Origin: Desulfoluna butyratoxydans
GTDB taxonomy: Bacteria; Desulfobacterota; Desulfobacteria; Desulfobacterales; Desulfolunaceae
Length of the DNA stretch: 64,000 bases
Direction: 5' to 3'
NCBI RefSeq assembly: GCF_900699765.1
Contig: NZ_CAADHO010000012.1
Span: 62,001-126,000 of the forward strand
The notes under the pieces were generated by a model that saw only the letters and a program-made list of their open reading frames with translations, made no database searches and had not been told where the DNA came from. How positions within the stretch are numbered: position 1 is the first letter of the stretch; each line of letters begins with the position of its first letter. Position numbers and translations under genes: made by a program. This document shows, piece by piece, positions 42,138 through 50,770 of the stretch.

Positions 42138-43424
42138 ATGGATACAACATCAAAAGCGCTTTTTGACCGGGCACAGACTGTGATCCCCGGTGGTGTGAAC
42201 AGCCCGGTAAGGGCCTGCAAGTCCGTTGGACGGGACCCCCTTTTTATTGAACGCGCCAAGGGCGCCCGGGTGTATGATGCCGACGGCAACGGATATCTGG
42301 ATTACGTGGGGTCTTGGGGGCCCATGATCCTGGGCCATGCCCCGGAGCGGGTGAACGCCGTCTTAAGAGACGCCATTGAAAAAGGAACCAGCTTCGGCGC
42401 TCCCACCGAGATGGAGATCGAGCTGGCCGAGCTGGTCATCGACACCGTGGCTTCCGTGGACGTGGTGCGCATGGTGAACTCCGGCACCGAGGCCACCATG
42501 AGCGCCATCCGCCTTGCCCGCGGTTTCACCGGCCGGGACGTGGTCATCAAGTTCGACGGCTGCTACCACGGTCACGCCGACTCCTTTCTCGTGGCCGCCG
42601 GTTCCGGCGTGGCCACCTACAACATCGCGGGTAGCCCCGGCGTGCCCGAAGACACCATCAAGCACACCCTCTCCATCCCCTACAACGACATCGACAAGGT
42701 GCGTGAGGTCATGGCCTCCATGGGAGACAAGGTGGCCTGTATCATCGTGGAGCCCATTGCGGGCAACATGGGCTTTATCAAGCCCCAGAACGATTTTCTC
42801 AAAGTGCTCAGGGAAGAGACCGAAAAACATGGAGCCCTGCTCATCGTGGACGAAGTCATGACAGGCTTTCGCGTGGCCCTGGGCGGTGCCCAGTCCCTGT
42901 ACGGCATCACCCCGGATTTGACCACCATGGGCAAGATCATTGGTGGGGGCCTCCCCGTGGGCGCCTACGGTGGCCGGGCCGACATCATGGCCCACATCGC
43001 CCCCAGCGGTCCCGTCTACCAGGCAGGGACCCTGTCCGGCAACCCTCTGGCCATGGCCGCGGGCATTGAGACCCTGAAGGCCATTCGGGAGCCCGGCTTC
43101 TACGAAGCCCTCTCCGCAAAAACCACCCGTCTGGTGGACGGCCTGAAAGGTGCCGCCGCCAAAGCGAGCGTCCCCTGCACCGCCGACACCGCGGGCTCCA
43201 TGTTCGGCCTCTACTTCACCGCCGGACCCGTGGCTAACTTCGAGGACGCCAAGACCTCGGATCTCGATCTCTTCAGCGCCTATTACAAGCGCATGCTCGA
43301 AGAGGGCATCTACCTTGCGCCCTCCCAGTTCGAAGCCGCCTTTGTCTCGGCAGCCCACACCGACGAGGACATCGACGCCACCATCGCCGCCGCCACCAAA
43401 GTGCTGGCCGAACTGGCCGGTTAA
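42138..43424 (+). CDS. hemL: Glutamate-1-semialdehyde 2,1-aminomutase
   Basis: 428 residues, the family length. HemL makes 5-aminolevulinate from glutamate-1-semialdehyde in tetrapyrrole synthesis with PLP. Visible: IPGGVNSPVRAC, YLDYVGSWGPMILGH, VNSGTEATMSAIRLAR, KFDGCYHGHADSFLV, IVDEVMTGFRVALGG, the PLP lysine in DLTTMGKIIGGGLPVGAYGG and AGTLSGNPLAMAAG. AAGGAG lies 12 bases before the ATG. It is monocistronic, followed by a family C repeat. Confidence 0.98.
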   Translation: MDTTSKALFDRAQTVIPGGVNSPVRACKSVGRDPLFIERAKGARVYDADGNGYLDYVGSWGPMILGHAPERVNAVLRDAIEKGTSFGAPTEMEIELAELVIDTVASVDVVRMVNSGTEATMSAIRLARGFTGRDVVIKFDGCYHGHADSFLVAAGSGVATYNIAGSPGVPEDTIKHTLSIPYNDIDKVREVMASMGDKVACIIVEPIAGNMGFIKPQNDFLKVLREETEKHGALLIVDEVMTGFRVALGGAQSLYGITPDLTTMGKIIGGGLPVGAYGGRADIMAHIAPSGPVYQAGTLSGNPLAMAAGIETLKAIREPGFYEALSAKTTRLVDGLKGAAAKASVPCTADTAGSMFGLYFTAGPVANFEDAKTSDLDLFSAYYKRMLEEGIYLAPSQFEAAFVSAAHTDEDIDATIAAATKVLAELAG

Positions 43425-43446
43425 GCAGGATCAGACCCAAAAGCAT

Positions 43447-43546
43447 GTCTCCGGCGGGCAGGGGCTACAGCCCCTGCACCCCAGGTTCGCAAATGCTCCG
43501 GGGCTTCGCCCCTTCACATTTGCTGACGGGCTTCGCCCGTGGGTGA
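43447..43546 (-). repeat. Triple-hairpin repeat (family C), copy 2
   Basis: The reverse complement reads CACGGGCGAAGCCCGTCAGC, AAATGTGAAGGGGCGAAGCC, CCGGAGCATTTGCG and CAGGGGCTGTAGCCCCTG, nearly identical to 12051-12143. A separate solo end, GCCGCCGGAGGC, follows at 43602. Confidence 0.85.
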
Positions 43547-43707
43547 AATGATGGAAAATCAACTTTCGAGGTGTTTACGCGATAGTGGTTTCCCACCCTC
43601 GCCGCCGGAGGCTTGCTCTTTTCCCCTCGTTCACCATAAGAAAGCTTGAATTATCAGCACAAACGTATCCGGACGAAGCCCGGTGCATTCGTGACCCTGG
43701 AGATATG

Positions 43708-45189
43708 ATGCAGAAGACACCCCCACATCACCTGAAATCCTCGTTGAACACAATCCCGGAAGGGGTGAAGCGCGTGCATCTCATTGCCGTGTGCGGCACG
43801 GGCATGGGGGCTTTGGCCCTGATGCTCAAGGAGATGGGCCTTGAGGTGACCGGTTCCGATGACGGGATCTACCCGCCCATGAGCGATCTGCTTGCTCAAA
43901 ACGGGATTACCCTTCTTCAAGGGTACAAGGCCGAGCATTTAGGGGACGCCGACCTTGTGGTGGTGGGCAACGCCATCCGCAAGGACAATCCCGAGGCTCT
44001 GGCCTTGGGTGAGCGTGGTCTGCCTTACTGCTCGTTTCCCGAGGCCGTGGCAGGTTTCTTTGGCCGTGGCAAGCGCACGGTGGTGGTGGCAGGAACCCAC
44101 GGAAAGACCACCACATCGTCCATGATGGCCTGGGTGCTGGAGCATGCGGGCAAGGATCCCAGCTTTATGATCGGGGGGGTGCTGCAGAATTTTTCCCGCA
44201 ACTGCAAGGTGGGCAACGGCGAGTTTCTGGTGGTGGAAGGGGATGAGTACGACACCGCGTTTTTTGACAAGGGGCCCAAGTTCCTGCACTACGACCCCGA
44301 GGTGACGATCCTTACCAGCGTGGAGTTTGATCACGCCGATATCTATGAGGACCTTGCCGATGTCATGGGTTCTTTTCGAAAATTCATGGGTCGGCATCGT
44401 CCCGGAGCCGCTGTGGTGGCCGGGCCCGGCGCGAACGTGGCCGAGGTGACGGCCGACGCCCCTTGCGAGGTTTTTTCCTACGGGCTCAACGGGGAACCCC
44501 TCTGGCGTTCCGAAGTTTTGACAGCCACAGCTCCGGCCACCTGTTTCCGCGTCTTTTACAATGGAGATCTTTACGGGGAGTACACCCTGCCCATGCCCGG
44601 GGGCCACAACGTGGAAAACGCCGTGGCCGTTATCGCGGCCTGTCATCGTCTTGGGCTGGACAGGCGCGAGGTGGCCGACGCCCTTGCTTCCTTTAAGGGG
44701 GTCCGGCGGCGCCAGGAGATCCGGGGGGACGTGGGCGGCATCCTGGTGATGGACGATTTTGCCCACCACCCCACGGCTGTTGCCAGCACCTTGGGGGCGG
44801 TGCGCTCTTTTTACCCGGACCGGCGACTCGTGGCCATCTTTGAGCCCCGCACCAACTCCAGCATGCGCAATGTATTCCAGGATGCCTATGCCAAGGCTTT
44901 CGACGCGGCGGACCTTGTGTGTGTGCGTACCCCGCCCCATCCGGAGAAGGTTCCCCATGGGGAGCGGTTCTCCTCCGATACTCTGGTGAGTGCCCTTTCG
45001 GCCTCGGGCAAAGACGCACACCGTTTTCCAGATGCCGGGGCCATCGTTGATTTTTGCAGGGCCAACGCCCGGCAAGGGGATCTTCTCATGGTGATGTCCA
45101 ACGGGGGCTTTGAGGGGATCCACGGCCGTCTGCTGTCCATGCTGGAGGCCCGTCAGGCAGAGGGGGAAAAGGCTGGCGGGGACGCATGA
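43708..45189 (+). CDS. mpl: UDP-N-acetylmuramate:L-alanyl-gamma-D-glutamyl-meso-diaminopimelate ligase Mpl
   Basis: 493 residues from the ATG at 43708, five bases after GGAG. Mpl attaches recovered murein tripeptide to UDP-MurNAc in peptidoglycan recycling. Mur ligase motifs: HLIAVCGTGMGALALMLKEM, the P-loop VVVAGTHGKTTTSSMMAWVL, VEGDEYDTAFFDKGPKFLHY (diagnostic of Mpl over MurC), HNVENAVAVIAA, DDFAHHPTAV and EPRTNSSMRN. It implies that this organism recycles its cell wall. Confidence 0.94.
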   Translation: MQKTPPHHLKSSLNTIPEGVKRVHLIAVCGTGMGALALMLKEMGLEVTGSDDGIYPPMSDLLAQNGITLLQGYKAEHLGDADLVVVGNAIRKDNPEALALGERGLPYCSFPEAVAGFFGRGKRTVVVAGTHGKTTTSSMMAWVLEHAGKDPSFMIGGVLQNFSRNCKVGNGEFLVVEGDEYDTAFFDKGPKFLHYDPEVTILTSVEFDHADIYEDLADVMGSFRKFMGRHRPGAAVVAGPGANVAEVTADAPCEVFSYGLNGEPLWRSEVLTATAPATCFRVFYNGDLYGEYTLPMPGGHNVENAVAVIAACHRLGLDRREVADALASFKGVRRRQEIRGDVGGILVMDDFAHHPTAVASTLGAVRSFYPDRRLVAIFEPRTNSSMRNVFQDAYAKAFDAADLVCVRTPPHPEKVPHGERFSSDTLVSALSASGKDAHRFPDAGAIVDFCRANARQGDLLMVMSNGGFEGIHGRLLSMLEARQAEGEKAGGDA

Positions 45190-45325
45190 TCCCGGGGTCT
45201 TAGCCCTTGCACCCCAGAGAGGTATCGTATTACTATTTGGTTTATTATCCGGTGACGGCCTCATGAGCCTGAACGCCGCTTTGCGTTTTTTCCACATACA
45301 TGTATGGACGACGGAGCCCACCCTT

Positions 45326-47038
45326 ATGTTGAAGACCCTCCGCTCATGGGGCAAGTTGATCAGCCGCTTATTTTACCGGCGCAATCGCGACGACATGATC
45401 ATGGGAGAGGTGTTGACCACCCGTGACGTGATTACGCCCGCCGAGCTGGAGACCGCCCTGGACGTGCAGAGAGACCGGCTGTTTCAGCAAGGGGTGGCCG
45501 TTCCCCTGGGAAAGGTCATCGTGGAGCTCTCCTACGCCACGGAAGAGGAGATCGTCTCTGCGGTCAACGAGCACTACCGCATCCATGTCACCTCCCTGTC
45601 CGACAACATCCGCGGCCTGATTCGCCGCATCGGGGATTCCCTCACCGAGGACGTCCCGGCTCCGAGGGTGCCCATCTGGCTCCAGCTCTCGGTGACCATG
45701 ACCGTGGTGATGCTCCTGACCGTGGGGCTTTTAAGCTACGTGATCCTGGAGCGCCAGAAGGAAAAGCTCTACAACCACGCGGTGAAGCTGGGCATGGTGA
45801 GCCTCGGCTACTTTGCCAGCAACGCCAAAATCCCCCTCCTTGAAGACAACATCCTTTCCCTCAACGCCCTGATCCAGAACGCCGAAGGGGTGGACGGCCA
45901 TCTGTATGCCCTCATCGTGGACAACAACGAGGTGATCAAGGCCCATACCGATCCGTCACAGATCGGCAACACCATGGTGCGCTACCCGCCCACCGGCCCG
46001 GTGGGCTCCCGGGGCGAGGTGACCTATTTTACCCACGACGCCGAAGGGGCGGGGCAGGTTTTGAACATGAGTGCCCCCATCGTGTTCAAGGAAAAGCGCC
46101 TCGGCGAGGTACACGTGGGGCTCTCCATTGATTTCATCGATCAGCTTTTCCTGGACGAGCGGGCCTTTCTTGTCATCAGTACCATGATCATCTGTCTTAT
46201 CGGCCTGGTGGTGGCGGTGCTCTTCGGCCGTCGTTTTTCCAAGCCCATCTCCGGCCTTGTGACGGCCACCCAGGAGTTTGCCAAGGGCAACTACAGCCAC
46301 CGGGTGGACAGCCGTCGCAACGATGAACTCGGCCGTCTGGCCACGGCCTTCAACCGCATGGGCAAGGAACTTTTCAAGCAGACCATGATGCGGGAGTCCT
46401 TCGGCAAGTACGTGGGGGCCGACGTGCTGGAGCTGATCATGAGGAACCCGGAGACCACCTGGCTCAAGGGGTGTAAGAATCAGGCCACGGTTCTTTTTGC
46501 CGATATCCGGGGGTTCACCGCCTACACCGAGACCCGGGCCCCGGAGGTGCTGGTGGAGGAACTCAACAGCTACTTTGAGATCGCCACCTCCATTATCCTC
46601 AAGCATGGCGGGTATGTGGACAAGTTCATCGGTGACGCGGTGCTGGCCGTGTTCGGCGTACCCGTCAATTACGAAAACCATTCGGAACGGTGCGTCCGGG
46701 CTGCCGTTGAGATGCAGCAGGCGTTTCGGCAGGCCGGTGAATCGGGACAGAATCCCCTTCTCTCCCGGGTGGGGATCAGCATCAAAAGCGGGGTGGTGGT
46801 GGCGGGCAGCATCGGCTCCCAGGCCAAGATGGAGTACACGGTCATCGGGGACACGGTCAATGTTGCCGCGTACATCAACGCCCTGGCCGAGGGCGGTGAG
46901 ATTGTGGTGGGAAGCAGCGTCATGGAGAGGCACAGGGACATGCTGGAGGTGGAGTCCCTGGTGCCCCAGAAGGTCAAGGGGCGCTCCGGGCTGGTGGAGG
47001 TGTACCGGGTGACGGGGATACGCGATTATGGAGAATAA
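45326..47038 (+). CDS. Membrane class III adenylate cyclase with MshEN-like N-terminus and HAMP
   Basis: 570 residues from the ATG at 45326, with GGAG nine bases before; earlier in-frame codons are poorly placed. Residues 25-85 carry two MshEN-like repeats, MGEVLTTRDVITPAELETAL and LGKVIVELSYATEEEIVSAV, a fold that binds c-di-GMP in some proteins, though key residues are altered. Transmembrane helices at about 118-140 and 282-302 flank an extracytoplasmic sensor, followed by HAMP. The cyclase domain (about 385-555) has both metal aspartates (FADIRGF, FIGDAVLAVFG) and KMEYTVIGDTVNVAA with the lysine of ATP-specific enzymes. It should make cAMP. The next gene overlaps by 11 bp. Confidence 0.92.
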   Translation: MLKTLRSWGKLISRLFYRRNRDDMIMGEVLTTRDVITPAELETALDVQRDRLFQQGVAVPLGKVIVELSYATEEEIVSAVNEHYRIHVTSLSDNIRGLIRRIGDSLTEDVPAPRVPIWLQLSVTMTVVMLLTVGLLSYVILERQKEKLYNHAVKLGMVSLGYFASNAKIPLLEDNILSLNALIQNAEGVDGHLYALIVDNNEVIKAHTDPSQIGNTMVRYPPTGPVGSRGEVTYFTHDAEGAGQVLNMSAPIVFKEKRLGEVHVGLSIDFIDQLFLDERAFLVISTMIICLIGLVVAVLFGRRFSKPISGLVTATQEFAKGNYSHRVDSRRNDELGRLATAFNRMGKELFKQTMMRESFGKYVGADVLELIMRNPETTWLKGCKNQATVLFADIRGFTAYTETRAPEVLVEELNSYFEIATSIILKHGGYVDKFIGDAVLAVFGVPVNYENHSERCVRAAVEMQQAFRQAGESGQNPLLSRVGISIKSGVVVAGSIGSQAKMEYTVIGDTVNVAAYINALAEGGEIVVGSSVMERHRDMLEVESLVPQKVKGRSGLVEVYRVTGIRDYGE

Positions 47039-48005
47039 ATTCGAACGACGGTTGTGGGGTTTGGTGCTGGCGCTTTTCTTTTTGGGGAGTGCCTGCACGG
47101 CGCGTCCCTGGCATCACGATGCCGGGGAATATGTGGTGGTGCAGCCCGGGCCCGGAGAGAGCCTCGAAAAAGTAGCTGCTGATTTCGGCGGGGGGGCGGC
47201 CGGCCTTCCGGCTGTCGAGGCCCTCAACCCGCCGGGGCTGACGCCCGCCAACACCCCTTTGCTTGTTCCCACAACCCCTGCCTATGATTTGGGCATCCGG
47301 TCGGATGGGTACCAGACGGTACCGGTTCTGACCTATCGCTGGCTTGATGGGGAGCACTCCGAATCCGTGGAAAAACGTCTGCAGAGCGACCTGCTTCAGT
47401 TGAAGTCCATGGGGGCCTCCCTTTTGACGCCGGAGGCCTTTCTCGGGTTTATCCGCATGGAGCGGTCGGTTTCCAGGGGAGCGGTGCTCCTTGCCTTTGA
47501 GGTGACCCATGCCGAAGGGTTCAGGGACTTCCTGTCAGAGGCTGAACACACGGAACTCCCCGGGCTCCTTTTTCTGGATCCGTCCCAGGTGGGGGAGGCT
47601 GGCCAGCTGACGTGGGAGGAGGTGGTTCAGCTTGCGCAAGGCGGGCTCGAACCCGCCCTGCTTCCGGCAGAGGCCAGGGGGCTCTCGGCTCCTGCCCCCA
47701 AAGAGAGCCTGGTGGGGTACACCCGCCGTGTCAAAGAGGCCGTCACCTCCTCCCATAAACGGCTGGTGAGTCATACGGGGCAGCCCGTGCGGTTTGCCGC
47801 GTATCCGGACGGCACCGGCAACAGCGTACTGGCCTCGGTGATGGTCTCTTTGGGGACCAAAGGGATCTTTGTCTTTGGAGAGGGAGGCAATCCTTTTTTT
47901 TGCGACAACCTGAGCATCGTGCGAATGGATGCGGGGGCGCGCGGGGCCGAAGAGCCCCTGGACCGCTACCTTGATACCTTCAGGAAGGCGAGGTTGGCAT
48001 GGTGA
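47028..48005 (+). CDS. Lipoprotein with LysM-like segment and degenerate polysaccharide deacetylase-like domain
   Basis: 325 residues. Signal ends FFLGSAC, so it is a lipoprotein. The next 60 residues (YVVVQPGPGESLEKVAADFG ... LNPPGLTPANTPLLVP) resemble a LysM repeat. The remainder parallels NodB-type deacetylases: VPVLTYRWLDG, LLQLKSMGASLLTPEAFL, and GAVLLAFEVTHAEGFRDFL, where the catalytic Asp-Asp of TFDDG is replaced by EV. It is probably a non-catalytic glycan-binding envelope protein. It overlaps the cyclase gene by 11 bp and the next lipoprotein gene by 7. Confidence 0.75.
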   Translation: MENKFERRLWGLVLALFFLGSACTARPWHHDAGEYVVVQPGPGESLEKVAADFGGGAAGLPAVEALNPPGLTPANTPLLVPTTPAYDLGIRSDGYQTVPVLTYRWLDGEHSESVEKRLQSDLLQLKSMGASLLTPEAFLGFIRMERSVSRGAVLLAFEVTHAEGFRDFLSEAEHTELPGLLFLDPSQVGEAGQLTWEEVVQLAQGGLEPALLPAEARGLSAPAPKESLVGYTRRVKEAVTSSHKRLVSHTGQPVRFAAYPDGTGNSVLASVMVSLGTKGIFVFGEGGNPFFCDNLSIVRMDAGARGAEEPLDRYLDTFRKARLAW

Positions 48006-49177
48006 GGCAGTATCGTTTTATCATGGTGGCGGTCTGTCTGCTGATTCTTGGGGGCTGCGGGGTTCCCTTGGTCCCCCGCAGCGAGGTGCCCTTTCCCGAT
48101 GCCTTAGAGGAACGCGCCCTGGCCCTGGAGGCCCGGGGGGATATCGTGGGGGCCATTCGCTACTGGGAGGCGTCGGCGGCGGTGTCCCGCAAGAAGCTTG
48201 CCTCCCTTCACGCGCTTCGCCGCGAGCATATCCAGGGAGAGCTCGCTGCCGCGGACACAGCCCTGGGCCGGGGCGATACGGATGAGGGGATCCGGCACCT
48301 CCTCATGGTCTTGCGCATGGACCCGGGCCATGGAGGGGCCAAGGAACGCCTTCGGGGGACCCTGGCCAGGCACCTGGTGATTCCCTGCACCGTGCGGAAA
48401 GGGGAATCGGCTGCGGACATGGCCGTTCGGGTGTATAAGAATGTCCGGCTGGCACCCCTGGTGGAGGCCCTTTACGGCGATGGTCTGGCGGCAGGGGACG
48501 TGCTTCGGTTGCCCGAAGTGGAGGCCTCCCTGGTAGCCGCCCAGTTCAGCTACGGCCGTTCCATTGCAAAGGCGCGCAGGGATTACAGGAACGAGGCCTG
48601 GGGCCCCCTGCTTGCCGTGTCCGAAGAGATCCTCAGCTATGCACCCGGGGACGAGGAAGCCCTGTATTTGAAAAACACCGCGGCCCATAACCTGGCTGAA
48701 GCGCTGTTTCACCAAGGGGAATACGGGGAGGCTTTGGCCATGTATCGCCGGGTGGATGCCTATTTCAGGAACGAAACCACCCGCATCGAAGAGATTCTTG
48801 CCATCCAGGCCCGGCAACGGGATGAGGAGAAGGTGCGCACGAACACCCAGCGCCTCACCGAAGCTGCCCGGTTGTATAAAACAGGGGCCTTTGTGACGTG
48901 CCGGGATGTGCTGGGGGGCGTGGATTCCGGTTTTCCCGGAAAAGAGGAGCTGGCAGCGCAGTTAACCCGGACGTTGAAAGCCCGGGCGGAGAGCCATTAT
49001 CGAAAGGGGGTCCGTCTGTTTCTTCAGGAAAATCTTACCGGTGCCATTGCCGAGTGGCGAAAGAGCCTTATCTTGAATCCGGACCACGCCAAGGCCGGAG
49101 AAGGTGTAGAAAATGCCGGGCGCCTCCTTGAAAAAGTGGAGGGCATCCAGCCGGGCAAGGGGAGGCACATACCATGA
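47999..49177 (+). CDS. TPR-containing lipoprotein
   Basis: 392 residues with lipobox LLILGGC. TPR-like helices occur near residues 35-110 (ALALEARGDIVGAIRYWEAS) and 190-375 (NLAEALFHQGEYGEALAMYR; GVRLFLQENLTGAIAEWRKS, LILNPDHAKA). Between them, CTVRKGESAADMAVRVYKNV with DVLRLPEV resembles a LysM unit. It would sit on the inside of the outer membrane or outside of the inner membrane and hold other proteins or peptidoglycan. It overlaps genes on both sides, in the cyclase operon. Confidence 0.82.
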   Translation: MVRQYRFIMVAVCLLILGGCGVPLVPRSEVPFPDALEERALALEARGDIVGAIRYWEASAAVSRKKLASLHALRREHIQGELAAADTALGRGDTDEGIRHLLMVLRMDPGHGGAKERLRGTLARHLVIPCTVRKGESAADMAVRVYKNVRLAPLVEALYGDGLAAGDVLRLPEVEASLVAAQFSYGRSIAKARRDYRNEAWGPLLAVSEEILSYAPGDEEALYLKNTAAHNLAEALFHQGEYGEALAMYRRVDAYFRNETTRIEEILAIQARQRDEEKVRTNTQRLTEAARLYKTGAFVTCRDVLGGVDSGFPGKEELAAQLTRTLKARAESHYRKGVRLFLQENLTGAIAEWRKSLILNPDHAKAGEGVENAGRLLEKVEGIQPGKGRHIP

Positions 49178-50094
49178 CAGTGGATCTGGTCACCATGGAG
49201 TCCCATGGAGCCGCGCGCAACGAAGTGAGAGACCTGTTCCGGCTGATGTGGCCCGGAGGCAACGAGGCTTTGCTGGACGAGGCCTGGGAAGACGTGGAGC
49301 GCCTTTATCGGGGAGAGTGGCCGGGGTATTATCCCTGTGACACCCCGTATCACAATCTGACCCATGTGGTCACCGTGACCCTGGCCATGGCTCGCCTTCT
49401 TCACGGGGCGGCGCTCGACGGCCACCGGGTGACCGCGGATGAGGGGCTTCTCTGTCTGGTGGCGGCCCTTTTTCATGACGCGGGGCTGATCCGGGGTGTG
49501 GATGATCCCGAAACCACGGGGGCGGAACTCACCAGGAGGCATGTGCCGCGCGGCATGGAGATGCTCGGGGGGTATCTCGTCGGCCATGGATGGGACCGGG
49601 CTTCCTGTGGCTTTGCACGGTCTCTTCTTGCATGCACCGAGCTTGAGGCCGACATATGCTCCATACGGTTTGATTCCGGGGAGCGCCGGTACATGGGGGC
49701 GATGCTGAAGGCGGCGGATCTGGGCGGGCAAATGGCTGATCGGCGGTATGCCGAAAAAATTCTGCTTCTGGCCCAGGAGCTTCGCGAGGCCGATAAAGAG
49801 GCCTTTTTCGGTGAACGGGATCTTGTGATGAACACCCCGGCTTTTTGCCGGAAAGCCTTAGGGGAGATGGTGGACGATGACGGCAAGGGCGTGCTGGATC
49901 ATTTCCGAACCCATTTCAGGGCCTATCGCGGGATGGACCGTAATGTCTATACCGATCAGATTTCAGAGCAGATTTCTCTTCTGGAAGAGGTGGTTGCAAG
50001 GGGAGGCGACGCCTACCGGGCTCACCTTCGAAGCGGGGTTGTGAAAATGGGTTGTCCCCCTCGCAATTTCGATGCTATATATCCAAAACAGTAA
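49174..50094 (+). CDS. HD-superfamily protein resembling class I cyclic nucleotide phosphodiesterases
   Basis: 306 residues; ATGA overlap with the upstream gene and GGGGAGG before the start. The motif YHNLTHVVTVTLAMARLL (His60, Asn61, His64) matches the YHN-x-x-H signature of class I phosphodiesterases, FHDAGL (His101, Asp102) gives the HD metal pair, and KAADLGGQMADRRYAEKILL (Asp182) corresponds to the late aspartate block. The second histidine of the class I HDxxH motif is missing. Position in the adenylate cyclase operon suggests cAMP hydrolysis. No membrane segment. Another HD phosphohydrolase activity is possible. Confidence 0.7.
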   Translation: MTVDLVTMESHGAARNEVRDLFRLMWPGGNEALLDEAWEDVERLYRGEWPGYYPCDTPYHNLTHVVTVTLAMARLLHGAALDGHRVTADEGLLCLVAALFHDAGLIRGVDDPETTGAELTRRHVPRGMEMLGGYLVGHGWDRASCGFARSLLACTELEADICSIRFDSGERRYMGAMLKAADLGGQMADRRYAEKILLLAQELREADKEAFFGERDLVMNTPAFCRKALGEMVDDDGKGVLDHFRTHFRAYRGMDRNVYTDQISEQISLLEEVVARGGDAYRAHLRSGVVKMGCPPRNFDAIYPKQ

Positions 50095-50214
50095 CCAGAT
50101 CGTCTTATATACTCACGAATGATACCGCACCTGACCCGGCGGAGACGCTGCGGGCAGAGCGTCCGATCCCCATATCACAGACAAACCGATCGGTGCAAAG
50201 GAGACAGGTACCCT

Positions 50215-50670
50215 ATGGAAGGACTGGCTTGGGATGATTCCTGCAGGATACAGATTCCATTGATCGACGAGCGCAATCAGCGCCTTATGGAAATAGCGAT
50301 GAAGCTCCAGGAGCTCACCGCTGTGAAACGGAAAAAGGAAGAGGATTTTGAGAATATCGGCGAAGCCCTTGCCGATATCATGGAGTTTGCCAGGATGCAC
50401 TTCAATGAAGAGGAGCGTATTCTGGTGGGAAAACAGTACCCCGAACTGAACCAGCACAAGCGTGAGCACAAGCGGTTCATTAAAAAGATCATGGGGTTCC
50501 GCCGCCTCTTTTCTGAAGATCCCGCCAAGGTATCCGAGGACGCGCTGGCCTATGTGATCTCGTGGCTTCCCGCGCATATCAAGGAGGAGGACGCACGTTA
50601 CGCGCCCTTTATCCGCGTCCAGAACTACCTGGCGGAGTGCCAGGCCATGGGGCGCCGCGGACGCAGCTGA
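50215..50670 (+). CDS. Bacteriohemerythrin-like protein lacking the first histidine ligand
   Basis: 151 residues from the ATG at 50215 with GGAGACAGG upstream. The four-helix hemerythrin pattern is present: His62 and Glu66 in MHFNEEE, His81 and His85 in YPELNQHKREHKRFI, His121 and Asp126 in WLPAHIKEEDARY. In the first helix the usual IDxQH is IDERN, so Asn21 replaces the first His ligand. Hemerythrins bind O2 at a di-iron site; this one may bind iron differently. It may be a sensor or store. A bidirectional terminator follows. Confidence 0.88.
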   Translation: MEGLAWDDSCRIQIPLIDERNQRLMEIAMKLQELTAVKRKKEEDFENIGEALADIMEFARMHFNEEERILVGKQYPELNQHKREHKRFIKKIMGFRRLFSEDPAKVSEDALAYVISWLPAHIKEEDARYAPFIRVQNYLAECQAMGRRGRS

Positions 50671-50709
50671 TCCGGGGACGATTCCGCACAGACACGCGAT
50701 ATAAAAAAA

Positions 50710-50743
50710 GGGGATCAGGCCACATGCGCCTGGTCCCCTTTTT
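50710..50743. terminator. Bidirectional terminator
   Basis: GGGGATCAGGC and GCCTGGTCCCC pair (one G-T) around CACATGC; TTTTT follows and AAAAAAA precedes, serving both the hemerythrin and the convergent gene. Confidence 0.92.
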
Positions 50744-50770
50744 GTGTTCCGGGTCGGTGAATTATCCGGG

